The notes beneath the pieces were generated by a model that was not told where the DNA came from, did no database searches, and was given only the letters and a program-made list of their open reading frames with translations. Both the position numbers and the translations under genes were made by a program. From AP-15 sp963700185 (lineage in GTDB: Bacteria; Pseudomonadota; Alphaproteobacteria; ATCC43930; CGMCC-115725), in assembly GCA_963700185.1 (NCBI GenBank), contig CAVOWP010000019.1, positions 12,252 through 76,251 of the forward strand: DNA of 64,000 bases, written 5' to 3'. Positions 46,769-56,078 of this stretch are shown here, piece after piece; within the stretch, counting starts at the first letter, position 1; every line of letters begins with the position of its first letter.

Positions 46769-47530
46769 TCAGAATTGCACGCGCTGGGTCAGCGCGCCGT
46801 CGACGATCAGGTTGGTGCCGGTGATGAAGCTCGCACGCGGGCTGGCGAGGAACACGACGGCATTCGCGACCTCGGCCGGCGTCCCCATGCGGCCCATCGG
46901 GTTGCGTCCCACCATCGTCCGAAATAGGTCAGGGTTGCTCTCTTCGACAACGTTCCAAACGCCGCCCTTGAAATAGACGTTGCCCGGCGAGACCATGTTG
47001 GCGCGGATGTTCTTCGCGGCGAGGTTGCGGGCGAGCGCTTTGACATAGGGCACCAGCGCTGCCTTTGCCGACGCGTAGGGGCGCGGCGGACCGGCGATCT
47101 CGATGGCGCCGGTCGTGCCGACGACGACGATCGCGCCGGCCTTCGATTGCTCGAGGAAGGGGATGGCCGCCTCGACCCCGGCCACGGTGCCCATGATGTC
47201 GATCTCCAGGCTGCGCCGCCAGGAATCGTCGTCCATGCTCTGCGCCAGTGCGCTGACATTGGCGACGAAGATGTCGAGACCGCCGAGCGCCGCCGCAGCC
47301 TCGCCGACCCAGGCGCGCAGCGCCATGGTGTCGGCGACATCGGCGACACCGCCCCAGCTCCTCACACCTTTGCCGGCGAGCGCCATCACCGTTTCGTCCA
47401 CCGCCGCCTTGTGGCGCGCGCAGAGCGCCAGGTTGCAACCCTCTTCCGCCAACAGCTCGGCGATCGCGCGGCCGATGCCGCGCGTGCCGCCGGTGACGAT
47501 CGCATTCTTGCCCTTGAGGTCGAGGTCCAC
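46769..47530 (-). CDS. Short-chain dehydrogenase/reductase
   Basis: Classical SDR oxidoreductase of 253 aa with NAD(P)-binding motif VTGGTRGIGRAIAE and the ADVAD segment. The usual NNAG is replaced by VANVS. The catalytic area reads VGTTGAIEIAGPPRPYASAKAAL, giving the YxxxK pair (YASAK), with the catalytic serine position occupied by Thr or Gly. The C-terminal FLASPRASFITGTNLIVDGALT is typical. The Asn-Asn-Ala-Gly and Ser substitutions make it a divergent member with unknown substrate. It is divergent from the aminotransferase gene, whose start lies 68 bases away. Confidence 0.85.
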   Translation of the reverse strand: MDLDLKGKNAIVTGGTRGIGRAIAELLAEEGCNLALCARHKAAVDETVMALAGKGVRSWGGVADVADTMALRAWVGEAAAALGGLDIFVANVSALAQSMDDDSWRRSLEIDIMGTVAGVEAAIPFLEQSKAGAIVVVGTTGAIEIAGPPRPYASAKAALVPYVKALARNLAAKNIRANMVSPGNVYFKGGVWNVVEESNPDLFRTMVGRNPMGRMGTPAEVANAVVFLASPRASFITGTNLIVDGALTQRVQF

Positions 47531-47598
47531 ACTGCGCTCCTTTCGCCTGACGTGCCGGTACTATAATGCTTGATCACACTGCACAGGAGGGTTCGCCG

Positions 47599-48524
47599 AT
47601 GGCTCTCGCAAACGAGCGCGTCGCCTGGTTCAACGGCAAGATCGTCCGCGAGAGCGAAGTGCTGATTCCGTTCCGCGATCAGGGCTTTCTGCGCGGCGAC
47701 GCGGGGTTCGACATGACCCGCAGCTTCAACGGCAAGGCGTTCCGGCTCGAGGAGCACATCGCGCGACTTTACCGGTCGCTCAGATATCTCGAGATCGACC
47801 CGGGCATGCCGCCCGCCGAGATGGCCGCCATCAGCGAGGACGTGCTGGCGCGAAACCGCCACCTCCTCGGCCCCGGAGAGGATTACTGGCTCGCCCAACG
47901 GATCAGCCGCGGCATCAATCGCGTGCCGGGCGACAACTGGGACCATTACGGGCCCAATGTGATCGTCGAATGCGTTCCGCTGCCATTGCGCGAGCGCGCC
48001 AAACATTTCCGCGACGGCATTGACATCGTCACGCCCTCGCTGCGGGCACACCGCCCGACTCGCTGTCGCCGCGGGCCAAGATGCACCAGTACCTGAACCT
48101 GGTGCTGGCCGACCGCGAGGTGAAGGCGCAAAACCCGGATGCCTGGGCGGTATTGCTCGACGTCAACGGCAATCTCTCGGAGGGTCAAGGGAGCAACATC
48201 TTTCTGGTGCGCGACGGCCGGCTATTGACGCCGAAGGAGCGATATGTATTGCCCGGCGTTAGCCGTCAGGCGGTGATCGACCTCGCCGGCAGCCTCGAAA
48301 TCCCTTTCGAAGAGCAAGACATCGATCTTTACGACGCCTACACCGCCGAGGAGTGCTTTCTGACCTCGACCAGCCTTTGCATCTGCGGCGTGCGGAGCCT
48401 CAACGGCCGCACTTTTGCTGCCGCGGCGGTTCCGGGGCCGGTCACCCAGAGATTGACCGAGGCCTATAAAGAGCTGGTCGGGTGCGATTTCGTCGCGCAA
48501 TACCTGCAGCGTCTGGACGGCTGA
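47599..48524 (+). pseudogene. Class IV aminotransferase (branched-chain/D-amino acid type), one frameshift
   Basis: PLP-dependent class IV aminotransferase of about 308 aa when one base is restored. ATG 47599 follows CAGGAGGG. The first frame carries NERVAWFNGKIVRESE and DQGFLRGDAGFDMTRSF. The second holds the catalytic lysine in RAKMHQYLNL, the PLP-binding glutamate in LSEGQGSNIFLV and a TSTSLCICGV loop. The switch is at about 48049-48053, where one added C in CACCGC gives RAHPPDSLSP. As written the first frame stops shortly after 48080, before the lysine matters, so the gene is non-functional unless the base is a consensus error. The stop of the second frame directly abuts the next gene. 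Confidence 0.75.
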
Positions 48525-50219
48525 ATGGTCGTTCCAATACGGGGTACAGCCATCGCATTACTGGCATTGCTGGTGCTGCCCACCCCGGTGCAAGGGCAAA
48601 CGACCACCCCAATCGCGCATTTAATAGTGGTTGTCGGAGAGAATCTCAGCTTTGACAATCTCTTCGGTACCTACGAGCCGCGGTCAAATGCCCAAATTCG
48701 CAATCTGCTGTCACAGGGCATCGTCAACCGCGACGGCAACCCGGGACCGGAATTCACCAAGGCGGCTCAGCGCCGCGCCGAAGTGCGCGACATTTACCAG
48801 GCAACGCCACACATTGTCGGCGCTTATGGCGAGCTGCCGCGGCCCGGTACGACCTATGCGCCCGGGCTGCCGCGCTTTGCGCCGGACGGAAGGTTTCCGG
48901 ACCTGTTGCCGAACGGACCGTTCCAGATCACGAAATATGTCGATTACACAGCGGCGGTAGGCGACCCGGTGCACCGTTTCTTTCAGATGTGGCAGCAGGT
49001 CGACGGCGGCAGGCACGATCTCTTCGTCTGGGTGGACGAGACCTCGGGCGAAGGCTCACAGAACCGCGCAGATTCCAACTCCGGCACCAACCAGGGCGCT
49101 GTCGCGATGGGCTTCTACAACATGGCCGCAGGCGACGCGCCCTATTTCCGCCAGCTCGCCGACAATTATGCACTAAGCGACAATCACCACCAGCCGGTAA
49201 TGGGCGGCACCGGCGCAAATTTTCAGGCTCTCGCGACGGGTCACGCAATCGCCTACACGACAGATGGTGCTCTGGCAGAGCCGCCGCCCAACCAGATCGA
49301 GAACCCCAACCCCAAGCCCGGAACCAACAATTGGTACATGCATTCGGGCTACCGGAGCGGCTCCTACACCGAATGCTCGGCCCCCAGCCAGCCCGGTGTC
49401 ACATCGATCCGGGCCTATCTCGGCAGCCTGCCTTACCGGACCTTCAACGACGGGAATTGCGAGAAGGGCGCCTATTATCTGGTCAACAATTACAGTGCCG
49501 GCTTTTTGGCCACCGGCGAGCCGGCGCCGCTGGGGCCGACGGTGTATCGCGTTCCGCCCCAGGCACAGCCAACCATCGCCGAGGCGCTCTCAGCCAAACG
49601 GGTGAGCTGGAAATGGTATTCCGGCGGGCGGGACCGCGCAGCGCTAACGAAGGAATATAGCGGCGTCGCCGATCCACTGACATATTCCAGTGCGATCATG
49701 ACCAGTGCGCTGAGGTCAAATCTGCAAGACCATGCGGCGCTGTTCCACGACATCGAAGACGCCGACAATATGCCTGCAGTCGCTTTCGTGATCCCGCCCA
49801 ACTCCGAATCCGGCCACCCGGCGTCATCGACCGTCTCGCGTTATGAGGAATTCGTCCGCAAGCTGATCGACAAGGTGCAATCGAACCCGGCATTGTGGGC
49901 GAAATCAGCGATCCTGGTGACCGTCGACGAGGGCGGCGGCTATTGGGATAACGGCTACATCCAGATCCTCGACACCTTTGGCGACGGGACCCGTATTCCG
50001 TTGATCGCCGTCTCGCCCTTCGCCCGAAAGGGACAGGTCGACCACACCTACACCGACCACGTCTCGATCCTGAAATTCATCGAGGCGAATTGGGCGCTGC
50101 CATCCTTGTCGGCACGCAGCCGCGACCAGCTCCCCAACCCGATCGAAGACAGCGCCGATCCCTACGTCCCGGCCAATCGGCCGGCGATCGGCGACCTCAG
50201 AAGCCTGTTTCAGTTTTAA
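48525..50219 (+). CDS. Secreted phosphoesterase (acid phosphatase/phospholipase C family)
   Basis: Exported alkaline-phosphatase-superfamily hydrolase, 564 aa, with an N-terminal signal peptide (cleavage near PVQGQT). The metal-binding start of the domain is VVVGENLSFDNLFGTY, in place of the commoner MQENRSFD. Further blocks are DNYALSDNHHQPVMGGTGAN, VTVDEGGGYWDN and the final HTYTDHVSILKFIEANW. These place it in the phosphoesterase family that includes phospholipase C and acid phosphatase AcpA. The ATG directly follows the aminotransferase stop. It probably releases phosphate from organic sources in the periplasm or outside; a PHO-box was not seen. Confidence 0.88.
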   Translation: MVVPIRGTAIALLALLVLPTPVQGQTTTPIAHLIVVVGENLSFDNLFGTYEPRSNAQIRNLLSQGIVNRDGNPGPEFTKAAQRRAEVRDIYQATPHIVGAYGELPRPGTTYAPGLPRFAPDGRFPDLLPNGPFQITKYVDYTAAVGDPVHRFFQMWQQVDGGRHDLFVWVDETSGEGSQNRADSNSGTNQGAVAMGFYNMAAGDAPYFRQLADNYALSDNHHQPVMGGTGANFQALATGHAIAYTTDGALAEPPPNQIENPNPKPGTNNWYMHSGYRSGSYTECSAPSQPGVTSIRAYLGSLPYRTFNDGNCEKGAYYLVNNYSAGFLATGEPAPLGPTVYRVPPQAQPTIAEALSAKRVSWKWYSGGRDRAALTKEYSGVADPLTYSSAIMTSALRSNLQDHAALFHDIEDADNMPAVAFVIPPNSESGHPASSTVSRYEEFVRKLIDKVQSNPALWAKSAILVTVDEGGGYWDNGYIQILDTFGDGTRIPLIAVSPFARKGQVDHTYTDHVSILKFIEANWALPSLSARSRDQLPNPIEDSADPYVPANRPAIGDLRSLFQF

Positions 50220-50390
50220 GCAGGAGCCGTGCCTCCGCGGGGCTCACTATCGCGAGCGCCGATAATAACGCCTGACCCAGCGCCGCTACTGGCCGGATCG
50301 CCCGGGTTGGGGTAGACTGGCCGCTGCGGTCGGCGGAAGCCGCAGCGGGATCAGCGCCAGACCGCGCAACACCCAAAAGGGAGGTCGAAC

Positions 50391-50723
50391 ATGCCGCTTT
50401 ATATGTACCAGGCAGCTTACACCCCGGAATCGTGGGCCGCCCAGCTCAAGAACCCGCAGAACCGGATTGAAACCGTGGGCCGTCAGGCGTGCGAGGCGGT
50501 CGGGGGCAAACTCGTTGGCGGTTGGTATTGCTTCGGCGAGTATGACGCCGTCTTCATCTGCGATGTGCCGAACAACGAAAGCATGTCGGCAATCGCGTTG
50601 GCCGTCGCTGCAGGCGGCGCCGTCAAGGCCAGCAGGACGACCATATTGATGACGGGAACGGAAGGCGTAGGGGCCATGAAGAAGGCGGACGCCGTCGCCA
50701 AGACCTATAAGCCCGCCCGATAG
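50391..50723 (+). CDS. GYD-domain protein
   Basis: Small protein of 110 aa with the GYD domain, named after its conserved Gly-Tyr-Asp; here the equivalent is FGEYDAVFICDVPN. It starts MPLYMYQAAYTPESWAAQ and has a ribosome binding site of GGGAGG. It is presumed to be a ferredoxin-fold dimer similar to YCII or antibiotic-monooxygenase domains. No enzymatic role is established, and the gene stands alone. Confidence 0.85.
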   Translation: MPLYMYQAAYTPESWAAQLKNPQNRIETVGRQACEAVGGKLVGGWYCFGEYDAVFICDVPNNESMSAIALAVAAGGAVKASRTTILMTGTEGVGAMKKADAVAKTYKPAR

Positions 50724-50857
50724 CCGGGTCGTCGCGAGACGGATCGAGGCTCTCGGAACAACCGGAAAGCCCGACGTTTTTCGAAAAACGCGGCAGCCAG
50801 TGGCTGCTGGTATCGCACGCCGCATGCCGGGTCCCTCAGTAGGCCGTCAAGTGGACT

Positions 50858-52141
50858 CTAGGGCCGTTCGCCTTCGCGCGCGGCGAGCGGATCCTGGGTC
50901 GGTATTGAAATAGCGCCGCCGCGGTCGGAGCTGACAATCGGCGACGCGGCTTTGCGCCCGAACGCTTCGACCAAGGGGATGTCGGTATCGGCGACGGGCG
51001 GCATGCGTGGTTTGCGCGCCAGTGCAGCCTCCATGTAGGGAGCCAGCTCACGGTGTTTTTGTGCAGCCCGAGCCTGCTCGCGCTCTTTGAACTCGGGCAT
51101 CACTTGCGACGCGAAGGTTTCGAGCGACTCACAGATGTGCTCGTGCCTATTGGCGCCGCTCTGCTGGACGAACATGACCTGGTCGATGCCGGCCTTTTCG
51201 TACCGGCTCAAATGCTCGCGCAATTGCGCGGGGGTGCCGATGCCGCCGCGCCCGGCATTTTCCGGCAACTGGTCCTTGACCTGCAGAAAGCGCTGCCAGA
51301 GGTCGGCGCGTCCCGGCCTGTGCTCGCCGAAGACCGCGTAATAGCCGAGCGAATAGCCAAAAAACCGGAAGCCGTCGAGGCCACGGCGGACCGCTTCGCC
51401 CTCGTCCGAGTGACAGGACATGCCGGTAACGATCGCGAGGTTCGGATTGACACTGTGGCCGATCGGCACGCATTCGGCCGATTTGATAATGCCGTAATAT
51501 TCCTCGACCCACCTCGCGGCCTGCTCGGGTTCGAGAAACGCAAAGGCCAACGCGCCGAGCCCCGCCCTTGCGGCGCGGTGGATCGTCTCGCGCCGTGAGC
51601 ACGCCACCCACGTCGGCGGGTGGGGCTTCTGTACCGGTTTCGGCACCAGGTTGCGGCATGGCATGTCGAACCAGCGTCCCTGAAACCCCGGATAGGGCCG
51701 CATCGCGAGCATGTTGGCGGCCTGCTCGGTCGCCTCCTGCCACATCGCCTCTTTCTCCTGTGGATCGACGCCGAAGCCGCCCATCTCGACCGCTGTCGCC
51801 GACTCGCCGGTGCCCCACTCGACGCGGCCGTTCGACACCAGGTCGAGGGTGGCGATACGTTCGGCAACCCGCGCGGGGTGGTTGTAGTTGGGCGGCATCA
51901 AGGTGATGCCGTGGCCGAGCCGGATCCGCTTGGTGCGCTGCGAGCAGGCGGCGAGGAATACCTCGGGCGCCGAGGAGTGCGAATATTCTTCGAGGAAATG
52001 GTGCTCGACCTCCCAGACATAGTCGATGCCGAGCCGGTCGGCGAGCTCGACCTGATCGAGCGCCTGCTGATAAAGCCGCAGCTCAGAATCCTCGCTCCAG
52101 GGCTGCGGCAGCTGATGCTCGTAGAAAATTCCGAATTTCAT
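50858..52141 (-). CDS. LLM class flavin-dependent oxidoreductase
   Basis: Luciferase-like FMN- or F420-dependent monooxygenase, 427 aa. The family features are MKFGIFYEHQLPQPW at the N-terminus, WEVEHHFLEEYSHSSAPEVFL, LGHGITLMPPNYNHPARVAER, and VSNGRVEWGTGESA. The extra 60 residues at the C-terminus are Pro/Arg rich and probably a tail. ATG 52141 follows GGGGAAG. Together with the hydrolase and the second LLM gene at 53264-54523 it suggests a degradation pathway in which oxidation is followed by hydrolysis, but no substrate is implied by sequence. Confidence 0.88.
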   Translation of the reverse strand: MKFGIFYEHQLPQPWSEDSELRLYQQALDQVELADRLGIDYVWEVEHHFLEEYSHSSAPEVFLAACSQRTKRIRLGHGITLMPPNYNHPARVAERIATLDLVSNGRVEWGTGESATAVEMGGFGVDPQEKEAMWQEATEQAANMLAMRPYPGFQGRWFDMPCRNLVPKPVQKPHPPTWVACSRRETIHRAARAGLGALAFAFLEPEQAARWVEEYYGIIKSAECVPIGHSVNPNLAIVTGMSCHSDEGEAVRRGLDGFRFFGYSLGYYAVFGEHRPGRADLWQRFLQVKDQLPENAGRGGIGTPAQLREHLSRYEKAGIDQVMFVQQSGANRHEHICESLETFASQVMPEFKEREQARAAQKHRELAPYMEAALARKPRMPPVADTDIPLVEAFGRKAASPIVSSDRGGAISIPTQDPLAAREGERP

Positions 52142-52198
52142 CGTCGCTTCCCCTGCTGCGTCGGTACCCTTACCCGCCTAGCTGCACTCGGCATCCTC

Positions 52199-52290
52199 TC
52201 CCGCAGTGCGGGAGAAGGGCTACACGTATACAGCTCGATAAGCCCCTCTCCCGCATTGCGGGAGAGGGAGGACCAGCCCGCAAGGGCTGG
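52199..52290. repeat. Cluster of three intergenic hairpins
   Basis: CTCCCGCA/TGCGGGAG (52199-52216), CCCTCTCCCGCA/TGCGGGAGAGGG (52244-52268) and CCAGCCC-GCAA-GGGCTGG (52273-52290) lie in the gap between the LLM and hydrolase genes. The first two are copies of one motif and belong to the palindromic repeats common in alphaproteobacteria; the last could help termination. Confidence 0.8.
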
Positions 52291-52304
52291 TGGGTGAGGG
52301 CATC

Positions 52305-53087
52305 TCAGATCGTCCAGCGCAGGATCGCGGCGGCGACCTCGTCGGGTTTGTCGAGCTCCGCGAGATGACCGGCGCCGGGGATCGTGGTGATTTCGGTGCG
52401 CCCAGCGATCGCGGCGGCAAAGCGGTCGGCGTAGCCGCGCGGCATGATGCGGTCCCGTTCGCCCCAGACGAGCAGGGTAGGCGCCTCGATCAGCGGCAGG
52501 CGCTTTTCGAGCCGCGTATTGCCGAGCGGCCAGAAGGCGCGCGCCGCGGCTTCGTTGGCGCGGGTCTGCTCGATCGGCCATTCCGGCGAGTTGGCCCCTT
52601 CCGGCTCGGTTTTGAGCTGGTTCCAGCGTTCGGGGTCGGCGCAGAGCAGCCCCGGCACCTCTGGCGCCCGCTGCGCCCAAGGGTCGGTCATCGGGTCTTT
52701 TTCGTCGAAGAGACCCCAGGGTGCGATCAGCGCCAACCGGCGTACCCCAGCAGGCCAGATCGCCGCCACCTCAGCGGCAAACGATCCGCCGACCGAGCTG
52801 CCGGCCAGATCGGCGCCCTCGAGACCGGCCTTCAGCAGCAGCTGACGGACCGCCAGCACCCAGTCGAGATGGCTGTCGAGCACCGTATGGCCGCGCTCGC
52901 CTCCGGGGAAACCCGGCAATGACGGCACGATGACCGTGCGCTCGCGCGCCAGCGCGTCGAGAAAGGGGATCCACCGCGGCAACCCGCCAAACCCGGCGAG
53001 AAAGCCGAGCTTTGGACCCTGCCCTGTCCGCCACACCCGGCACGAAAAGCCGTTGATTTCGACGGACAGTTCTTCCAATTCGCTCAC
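52305..53087 (-). CDS. Alpha/beta hydrolase
   Basis: Alpha/beta-fold hydrolase of 260 aa. The nucleophile elbow is AGSSVGGSFA (Ser in GSSVGG), the acid is expected near VWGERDRIMPRGYA, and the histidine is in PGAGHLAELD. The cap region is Trp rich. A GTG at 53087 is preferred because GAGAGGGG precedes it properly; the GTG at 53102 has no usable site. It lies between two LLM oxidoreductase genes on the same strand, probably acting in the same pathway. Substrate unknown. Confidence 0.87.
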   Translation of the reverse strand: MSELEELSVEINGFSCRVWRTGQGPKLGFLAGFGGLPRWIPFLDALARERTVIVPSLPGFPGGERGHTVLDSHLDWVLAVRQLLLKAGLEGADLAGSSVGGSFAAEVAAIWPAGVRRLALIAPWGLFDEKDPMTDPWAQRAPEVPGLLCADPERWNQLKTEPEGANSPEWPIEQTRANEAAARAFWPLGNTRLEKRLPLIEAPTLLVWGERDRIMPRGYADRFAAAIAGRTEITTIPGAGHLAELDKPDEVAAAILRWTI

Positions 53088-53123
53088 GAGCGCCCCTCTC
53101 ACTCCGATTGGATCAGCTGGGTG

Positions 53124-53165
53124 CGTCCTTCGAGACGGCCGCCTAGCGGCCTCCTCAGGATGAGG
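53124..53165. repeat. Palindromic intergenic repeat
   Basis: The sequence around GGCCGC-CTA-GCGGCC, flanked by CCTTCGAGACG and CTCCTCAGGATGAG, is the dispersed palindromic unit typical of many Hyphomicrobiales/Rhodospirillales genomes. It lies between the hydrolase and the second LLM gene. Confidence 0.7.
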
Positions 53166-53263
53166 GCAGTCTTTCGTGCCATCAGGCGGTTCTCATGCCG
53201 TGGAGCGCCCAAAGAGCCTGCCCCAGGCTAGAACTGGCGGCGCGTCTCGAAGCACGCAAGAAC

Positions 53264-54523
53264 TCACTGCGCGGCGATTGCCGATGGCTGGAACGGCGTC
53301 AACGCCGCTCTCGCATTGCGCGTCATTGGCTGCGGCCACCAGCGGTCCTCCCATTCCGAGAAGCTATCGCTGAACTGGGGCATGACCTTCTCGGCGAACA
53401 GCTTGGTGTTATACATCGCCAGCTCCTTGCCCATGTTGCCGAACTGCATCAGCAGCATCAGGTGCCCCACGTTGAGGTCGGACGCCACCTTCTTGAGCTG
53501 ATCGGCGACCTCGTCCGGCGAGCCGATGATGACGTAGCCTTTCTCGACGATCGCATCCATCTCACGCGCCAAGGTATCGAACCGGCGCATCCGTGCCACC
53601 TGAGCGACCTGGCCGACCACGCCGGCCCGCTGTGTGGCTTCGCTGGTGTAGCCGGGCGCGGCCGCGAAACGCGGATCGACGTGCAGGCAGCGACCATAAA
53701 AGTATTCCGCAGGTTCCCGGTAGAGCCGGTAGGCCTCTTCGCGAGTGTCGGCGACGCCGACGAATTGCAGAAAGCCGGCGCGGTACGGGTTCCGGTCCTT
53801 GCCGAGCCGGTCCATCTCTTTCCAGAATCCGTCCATCGTCGCTTGCCCCGCCAAGTAGCCGAAATACGACAGGTAGGCATAGACGTGATCGGTTTCGGCA
53901 CACCAGCGCCAGGTTTCGACCGAGCCGCCGCCCGGGATCCAGATCGGCGGATGCGGCTTCTGCACCGGCCGCGGCCAGATGTTCACGTAGCGCTGCTGGT
54001 TGAACCGCCCATTGAACGCGAAGGTTTCCTGCTCGGTCCACGCCCTTAACACCAGGTCGTGGGCCTCATAATACCGCTCGCGCAGCACGCTCGGGTTCTG
54101 ACCGTACGCAAAACAGGTGTCCATCGGCGTGCCGACCGGGAAGCCGGCGATGAGGCGCCCGCCCGAGATGCAATCGATCATCGCGAACTCTTCGGCGACT
54201 CGGGTCGGCGGGTTGTAGAGCGCCAATGAATTGCCCATCACGCACAGCGCCGTGTCGGTGGTACGCCGCGCCAAGGCCGAGGCGATCAGATTGGGCGACG
54301 GCATCAGGCCATAGCCATTGGAATGGTGCTCGTTGACGCAGACCGCATCGAAACCGCATTCGGCGGCGAATTCGAGCTCGTCCATGAAGTCGTTGTACAT
54401 GTGATGGGCACGCCGCGGGTCGAACAGCGAGGAATGAATGTCGACCCACACCGAAGGGTGCTTGTCGCGGAAATCCTCCGGCAATTCGGTATAGGGCATC
54501 AGGTGGAACCACATCAGCTTCAT
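53264..54523 (-). CDS. LLM class flavin-dependent oxidoreductase (second copy)
   Basis: Luciferase-like monooxygenase of 419 aa. It begins MKLMWFHLMPYTELPEDF and has the conserved blocks CVNEHHSNGYGLMPSPN, RVAEEFAMIDCISGGR and KPHPPIWIPGGGS. The C-terminal VIIGSPDEVADQLKK and GHLMLLMQFGNM are typical of the alkanesulfonate/EDTA monooxygenase-like subgroup. It is distinct from the first LLM protein, not a recent duplicate. It shares the strand and neighbourhood of the hydrolase, and is divergent from the lyase gene starting at 54676. Confidence 0.88.
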   Translation of the reverse strand: MKLMWFHLMPYTELPEDFRDKHPSVWVDIHSSLFDPRRAHHMYNDFMDELEFAAECGFDAVCVNEHHSNGYGLMPSPNLIASALARRTTDTALCVMGNSLALYNPPTRVAEEFAMIDCISGGRLIAGFPVGTPMDTCFAYGQNPSVLRERYYEAHDLVLRAWTEQETFAFNGRFNQQRYVNIWPRPVQKPHPPIWIPGGGSVETWRWCAETDHVYAYLSYFGYLAGQATMDGFWKEMDRLGKDRNPYRAGFLQFVGVADTREEAYRLYREPAEYFYGRCLHVDPRFAAAPGYTSEATQRAGVVGQVAQVARMRRFDTLAREMDAIVEKGYVIIGSPDEVADQLKKVASDLNVGHLMLLMQFGNMGKELAMYNTKLFAEKVMPQFSDSFSEWEDRWWPQPMTRNARAALTPFQPSAIAAQ

Positions 54524-54675
54524 GGCTCTACGTCCTCTGCGGCGGCGATATCGCAGACTGACCCGCGAGCCGAGTGCTCGTCAAGACTGCACCAAACGCC
54601 CGGTTGGTCATCGCCCGATGACCTGCGAACCGAGAGTTCGGGTAAGATCGGCCGAGTAATCCGGAGGAAAGAGCC

Positions 54676-56034
54676 ATGACCGACGAACTGCCGACCGCCG
54701 CCCGCGTGTCCGATCCCGGCATCCGCGCGCTCTATCGCCTGGAGAACCGCTGGCAGGCTTGGCTCGATGTCGAGGCGGCGCTCGCCAAGGCGCAGCAGGA
54801 TCTGAGAATCATCCCCACGGGCGCCGCGGAGGCGATCGGTCGCGCCGCACATCTCGAATTGCTCGACCGCACGCGGATCGACGAGGGGTTCGCCCGCACC
54901 GGGCATACGATCGTGCCGTTGGTTTGGGAACTGAGCCGCGTCACCGGCGAGCCCCATGGCGGCTGGGTGCATTGGGGCGCCACGACGCAGAACATCACGC
55001 AGACCGGTGATCTGCTGGTATTGCGCCAGGCGCACCGGATCTTTTTGAGGCTGATCGGCGAGGCGCTTATGGCGATGGCCGATCTCGCCGAGCGCGGCGC
55101 CGACATGCCGATCGCCGGGCGCACGCACGGCCAGCATGCCTTGCCGGCGACGTTCGGCTACAAGCCCGCGGTGTGGATCGACGAGATGATCCGGCATGTC
55201 GAGCGTTTGCACCAAGCCGCCCCACGCCTGTTTGTCGCTATGCTCGGTGGCGGCGCCGGCACTTTTGCCTCGCTCGGCGCCCAGGGCCCGGCGGTGCAGG
55301 CGGCGATGGGCAAGCATCTGGGCATGGAGCCGATGCGGGTGCCGTCGCGCACCTTGGGCGATCATCTCGCCGAGAACATCTGCCTCTTTGGCCTCCTCGC
55401 CGCGACCTGCAGCAAGATCGCGCGCGAGATCTACACCTTGATGAAGACCGAGTTCGGCGAGGTCGAGGAACCGGTGCCGCCCGGCACGGTCGGCAGCTCG
55501 ACAATGCCGCAGAAGCGCAACCCGAAGCTCTGCCAGGACATCATCGCTGCGGCGGCCGAGGTCCGCGCCAGCGTGCCTCTGGCCCTGGAGGCGATGCAGA
55601 CCGAGCACGAGGCCGACCGCACGACGAGCCTGATCATGGACGCCGCCGAGGCGCGCGCCTCGATCGCCTTGGGCGACGCATTGAGCCGCCTCGTCGAGGT
55701 CTTGCGGGGCCTACGCCTCGACCCTGGGCGCATGCGGCGCAACCTCGATCTCGGCGGCGGCCTCATCATGGCCGAAGCCGTCATGCTCCACCTCGGCGCC
55801 CAAATCGGCCGCCAGCACGCCCACGACGTCGTCTACGACGCCGCGCAGTCAGCCTTTGTCGAAGGCCGGTCCTTCGCCGAGCTATTGGCGGCCGACCCGC
55901 GCGTGACCGCGCATTTGGATGCAAAACAGATCGCCGCCTTGCTCGATCCGACCGCCTATACCGGCCTCTGCGCCGAAATGGCCCGCGACGCCGCCTCCCG
56001 TGCCCGCGTCACCGCCGCCGAGATTGGACAGTAA
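54676..56034 (+). CDS. Adenylosuccinate lyase superfamily enzyme
   Basis: Fumarase/aspartase-superfamily lyase, 452 aa, homotetrameric by family. The signature loop GSSTMPQKRNP is perfect; the first conserved region is WVHWGATTQNITQTGD and the histidine region is AGRTHGQHALPATFG. The N-terminal half resembles both PurB and 3-carboxy-cis,cis-muconate cycloisomerase (PcaB). The absence of purine genes and the presence of catabolic neighbours favour a catabolic lyase, which is an inference. ATG 54676 follows GGAGGAAAG. The isomerase-like gene follows 44 bases later. Confidence 0.86.
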   Translation: MTDELPTAARVSDPGIRALYRLENRWQAWLDVEAALAKAQQDLRIIPTGAAEAIGRAAHLELLDRTRIDEGFARTGHTIVPLVWELSRVTGEPHGGWVHWGATTQNITQTGDLLVLRQAHRIFLRLIGEALMAMADLAERGADMPIAGRTHGQHALPATFGYKPAVWIDEMIRHVERLHQAAPRLFVAMLGGGAGTFASLGAQGPAVQAAMGKHLGMEPMRVPSRTLGDHLAENICLFGLLAATCSKIAREIYTLMKTEFGEVEEPVPPGTVGSSTMPQKRNPKLCQDIIAAAAEVRASVPLALEAMQTEHEADRTTSLIMDAAEARASIALGDALSRLVEVLRGLRLDPGRMRRNLDLGGGLIMAEAVMLHLGAQIGRQHAHDVVYDAAQSAFVEGRSFAELLAADPRVTAHLDAKQIAALLDPTAYTGLCAEMARDAASRARVTAAEIGQ

Positions 56035-56078
56035 AGCGCCGCAGGCCGCTGAGCATTGCGCAAGCGAGAGAACCAACC

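Noticed and set aside
48525..50219. PEP-CTERM sorting signal in the secreted phosphoesterase
   Set aside because: The C-terminus ends DLRSLFQF with no PEP motif, hydrophobic helix or basic tail.
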